Source of the DNA: Brasenia schreberi
Taxonomy: Eukaryota > Streptophyta > Magnoliopsida > Nymphaeales > Cabombaceae
Assembly (NCBI GenBank): GCA_036023115.1
Contig: JAYKKT010000088.1
Location: 701,501-765,500, forward strand
Direction: 5' to 3'
DNA length: 64,000 bases
The position numbers and the translations under genes are program-made. This document shows, piece by piece, positions 60,751 to 64,000 of the stretch. Below the pieces are notes generated by a model. That model ran no database searches and was not told the origin of the DNA. It saw only the letters and a list, made by a program, of their open reading frames with translations. Numbering within the stretch: position 1 is the first letter of the stretch; every line of letters begins with the position of its first letter.

Positions 60751-61741
60751 TTCAAATGTGATCTAGATCACCCCCTGCAATGCAACATTCAATGACCATG
60801 AAAAACATGGTAATACAGATACCGAGCTTGAAATCTGAAGATGTAAGTGATACAATGAACCCTATATCATTAATAGGGAAGTGAAAAAAGACAACAGCAA
60901 AGATGAAAATCATAGACTTTAATAGGAACTAGTATTAATAAGGACAGAAGTAATGCTCGGTTACTAGACATTTCTTGCTTCATTCCTACAACCCAATATT
61001 TGATGGATACTGAAAGAATGTATTAAGTACCTTGCAAAATAACTTAACAGCCAGTACTTCACACCACTCAGCTGGGTTCCATAGCCAACGAAAGATAGTT
61101 AACCATTTTGTTACCTATAGAATCTTCCGTTAATGGTCCAATTGGATGAAAAGAAAATAAGAATGGGTGAGAAACCAGCAGTTATAAATTAACCTACCTA
61201 AACATCAGTTCTTCCATGTATGCTTCTCTAAAACATTTCATCATATACTTGGATAGTATATTAGTAGGTTCTCTTTGCACACTACATAGCATAGAGAGGC
61301 TGATGACCTAGAACCCTAGATATTCCTAGGCATGCCCTACCACACTTGGATGGTTTACAATGCTTTTGGTATTTCCATTTAAGAAAGTTCTTCCCATAAT
61401 TTCCATCAGCGAAGGCAGCTAATGTTCCTGTTACTGCCTCTTTCGAGCACTCAGCAAGAAGATAAAGAGTCTTGCAAATTCATTGCTCGCGTTTGGAACA
61501 ATCACCATGCTATTCACGCATCACGAAAATCTAAAGCTTCCACAACGCACAAATATAACCAAAATCACGAATTCTTCAGCTTATGATGCGTCTAACTTAA
61601 TAGCTGTAATAACAATTCACTACTTTCTCGCCGCTCATCTCACACAGAAAGAGGTATCTTCCAACAACCTACTTAAAAAACCCCAAATATGCTAGGATTT
61701 TGCCATCGTGAATCATTAGATCTCATTTTCCAGAAGTGAAT
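60751..61741. other. Upstream region of the FtsH pseudogene
   Basis: Former promoter and 5' untranslated region. I find no further exon or repeat. Some short open frames have no similarity. Confidence 0.3.
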
Positions 61742-61774
61742 ACAGTAGAGAAAGAGAGAGAGAGAGAGTACCAG

Positions 61775-61888
61775 AAGGAGATGGGTAGTCCTTAATCTTG
61801 GTGAAGGAGCAGAAATGCACGAGGCACCAGGAAGGAGATGGGTAATCCTTAATCTTGGTGAAGGAACAAAAATGCACGAGGCAGAATC
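61775..61888. repeat. 57-bp tandem duplication
   Basis: AAGGAGATGGGTAGTCCTTA at 61775 recurs as AAGGAGATGGGTAATCCTTA at 61832. The two units are nearly identical through ATGCACGAGGCA. A GA-repeat (61748-61768) lies just before the first unit. Confidence 0.85.
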
Positions 61889-62789
61889 TCCCTGTACAGA
61901 AGGAGAACGCTGGCAAGCTCTCGAAGGGCCAACTTTCTTCTTATACTCTCTCTCTCTCTCTCTCTCTCGTTTGGATTTCCTTGAGGAGATTTAAGTGGCT
62001 GAAGAACAGCCACACCTGTCCGGATGAAAAATCTCAAGTCGGTCGTTGATTTTCCCTGTCGACCCCTTGGCAGGCTCGGCCTTGCCAAGCCCCTTCCAAT
62101 ATTCCCATTCGCGAAATTTCCTAATTTTTGTGTCATGTAACGTTAATTTTCTGGGCGAGGAGGGCTTAGACGTGGCTTCTCCTTCTCCCTACTCTTCCCT
62201 TTCGGTTTTCGCAAGCAATGTGAAATTCACCCCCAAATTGAAGACCTCAACCTGCACAAAGGGCAAAAGGTCATGAGTTCGTGCACGTGGCTCGTCTAGG
62301 GATGGTAACGGGATTGGTAGAGGTTCCTCTATGGGGCAAAAACAGAGCATATTCATGTTTATACGTATATACGTGTACTTTATATATAGAGAGAGACAGA
62401 GAGAGAATAAGGTACATGTTAATACATTTAGTGTTAGTAAATCTAAATAAATCTTAATATAGTAGATAGTTTAAATTTATATTTAAACATTAAAAAATAT
62501 TTATAATGAAATACACTTATAAAAGTATAGTACTTTTTCTTTTCAAATTCAAATTTCAATTATCTATCGATGAATATGACTAAGCTTTATTTAGATTTAT
62601 TAGTATTTAAGCATGTTAACATTTACTATATTCTCTCTATTTATATATAGGAGAGTGTGCTATATGCTTGTATCACATATGATATGATTACTACATCCCT
62701 ATTACTCAACAAAACATCATTTTCTTTTATTACTATTTACCAATTTACATAAAACGTACCTTCTTGATCCTTTTCTTCCACATGTATTT
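61889..62789. other. Spacer with microsatellites
   Basis: (CT)n at 61947-61968 and a TATA/GAGA tract at 62380-62407. No gene recognised. Confidence 0.35.
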
Positions 62790-63750
62790 TACTTGTTGTA
62801 GGTTCTTGAGCCTAGAATATTTTTTTACGTGCTTGAAGTTCTTGTAATTGAAATATTGTGGTTTCGTTTAAACGAACAATCTTTCTCGATATAATAGTTT
62901 CTTTTACAACAACTGTATATTTGCACAAGATTTTTTGTAACTTTTTTTTCGTAATTATTTCTTTTTTCTTGGCCTCATCCTCTTTCACATCCACATCGTC
63001 CAATTTCAGATGGCTTTTTGTGTTAGTAATCCAAAGGTGATGAATTGCTTGATTTTTAGGTCAAGTTAAGCTTAGATTGAAGAGCACCTCTCTCTCTGTC
63101 TCTCGACTTTTAAAGTATCTCACCTTTGCTCGTGAATTTAAAGCGATATCATCAATTCTTATACACTTAATGTCGAGAATCTTTAATTTCTTTAATCATG
63201 GACACCATAGAGTCATTATGCTTAAGACAATCTTCTTTACTATCTTCACGTCCTTAAGGACTTCCACCAAGCAACCGCATTTGATTTATAGCTTATATGA
63301 TCCTTGAAAAATATTTTTCACGGTTTCAGCACAAGTCTTTATATTCTTTTAACTCACTTCTTGGGGTTTAAAGATTGATTTTTTTGATCTTGGCATTTCC
63401 TTCTTGTAGAATCATACACGCTTCTTTCGATGTCGTAGTTATCATCATTCTTAGAACTAAACATTCAAACAAGGCTTATTGAATAAAAAGAGAGCTTTTT
63501 CATCTTTTTCTTCTTCTTTCCTTTCAACTTTTCGTTTTAAATCCATATAAAAGATGTTGGAAGTTCTTGATACTCTTTCCTAATCAAATCCAATGTATCT
63601 TGAAATTGGAATAATGTCTTCATCTTCAAACGCAAAAAGTTATAACTTTTACTATTACAAGTAAGAAAATAGGGTTATGGGGAATTCAAACCTTGATTCC
63701 TTATTGCAACCATCTTTTTTCTTGTTTTTGGGATGTCGATTTCACCAATT
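62790..63750 (-). mobile_element. Decayed copia gag (UBN2/DUF4219-type)
   Basis: Frame-corrected by eye, the minus strand reads MVAIRNQGL (start at about 63717), then YNFLRLKMKTLFQFQDTLDL, TTTSKEACMILQEGNAKIKK, a VKIVKKIVLSIMT stretch and a lysine-rich end (KKKEIITKKKLQKIL). This order matches copia gag proteins: the N-terminal W-S-x-KMK segment, SKEAW-x-L-L and then KIVEKIL. Many stops are present. The zinc knuckle and pol are missing on the left, so it is an isolated relic. Confidence 0.6.
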
Positions 63751-64000
63751 TCTTATTAAAATGCTTATGTTTTGAGATCAACCTAGTTATTATACCAATT
63801 TGTTGGTTTGTAAAAGAATAGAAGTAAGAAAGAAAAGAAAAATTAGAGAAAAAACCTAGACTATCATTTGCCTTAAAATACACTTAGGTGGTGAGACTTT
63901 GTTTCCTCAAGAAGAAATACCATAGGCGGCAATCTCATCAGTTCTTTTTTTAAAGATAACTTAATTAGATAATCAACTAATAAAGTATCTTTGAAAATAT

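Overview
This is nuclear DNA from a flowering plant. The evidence is plant-only gene families (WAT1/EamA transporter, ZAT-type C2H2 repressor with an EAR motif, SYP5-type syntaxin, thylakoid FtsH2/8 protease, organellar asparaginyl-tRNA synthetase), GT-AG introns, plant copia elements primed by initiator-Met tRNA, and plant RTE-type LINEs. The species cannot be fixed from this window. The region is gene-poor: retroelements and their debris, AT-rich spacer and long dinucleotide microsatellites make up most of it.

Layout. 1-3.24 kb: LTR retrotransposon debris, including a pol-less element with a TAGTA target duplication. 4.1-5.06 kb: a tandem repeat, one unit carrying a short LINE insertion. 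6.68-9.66 kb: a 994-codon reading frame for an unrecognised multi-pass membrane protein, flanked by broken paralogous pieces. 10.96-22.15 kb (minus): a WAT1-like transporter gene split by a copia element (12.04-20.61 kb), which itself holds a 3.0-kb LINE. 22.4-27 kb: LINE fragments and microsatellites. 28.46-29.43 kb (minus): an intact single-exon C2H2 zinc-finger gene. 30-34 kb: spacer with tRNA-derived SINE-like pieces. 33.97-39.42 kb: a second copia element. 40.2-42.6 kb: a second long LINE. 43.1-44.24 kb: an LTR with a primer-binding site next to scraps of TFIIB and ribosomal protein uS5 (RPS2). 44.8-48.2 kb (minus): a 3'-truncated organellar AsnRS pseudogene. 49.4-52.7 kb (minus): an intact seven-exon SYP5-type Qc-SNARE gene, counting one non-coding exon. 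54.3 kb: a small fold-back element. 56.2-60.75 kb (minus): an FtsH2/8 pseudogene cut off by a 5'-truncated LINE. 62.8-63.75 kb (minus): a decayed copia gag.

Only the SYP5 gene, the zinc-finger gene and possibly the 994-codon gene look functional. FtsH, AsnRS and WAT1 are broken copies that keep their introns, so they arose by DNA duplication rather than reverse transcription. Retroelements have cut into them. No operon-like cooperation is expected or seen. I found no defence system or other obviously new molecular machine. The most unusual items are the orphan membrane-protein family, a LINE head-plus-tail composite inside the SNARE gene, LINE copies sharing the same dead reverse-transcriptase site, and the host-gene scraps beside a retroelement primer site. 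Many single-base lesions fall in homopolymers, so assembly error must be excluded before every frameshift is trusted.
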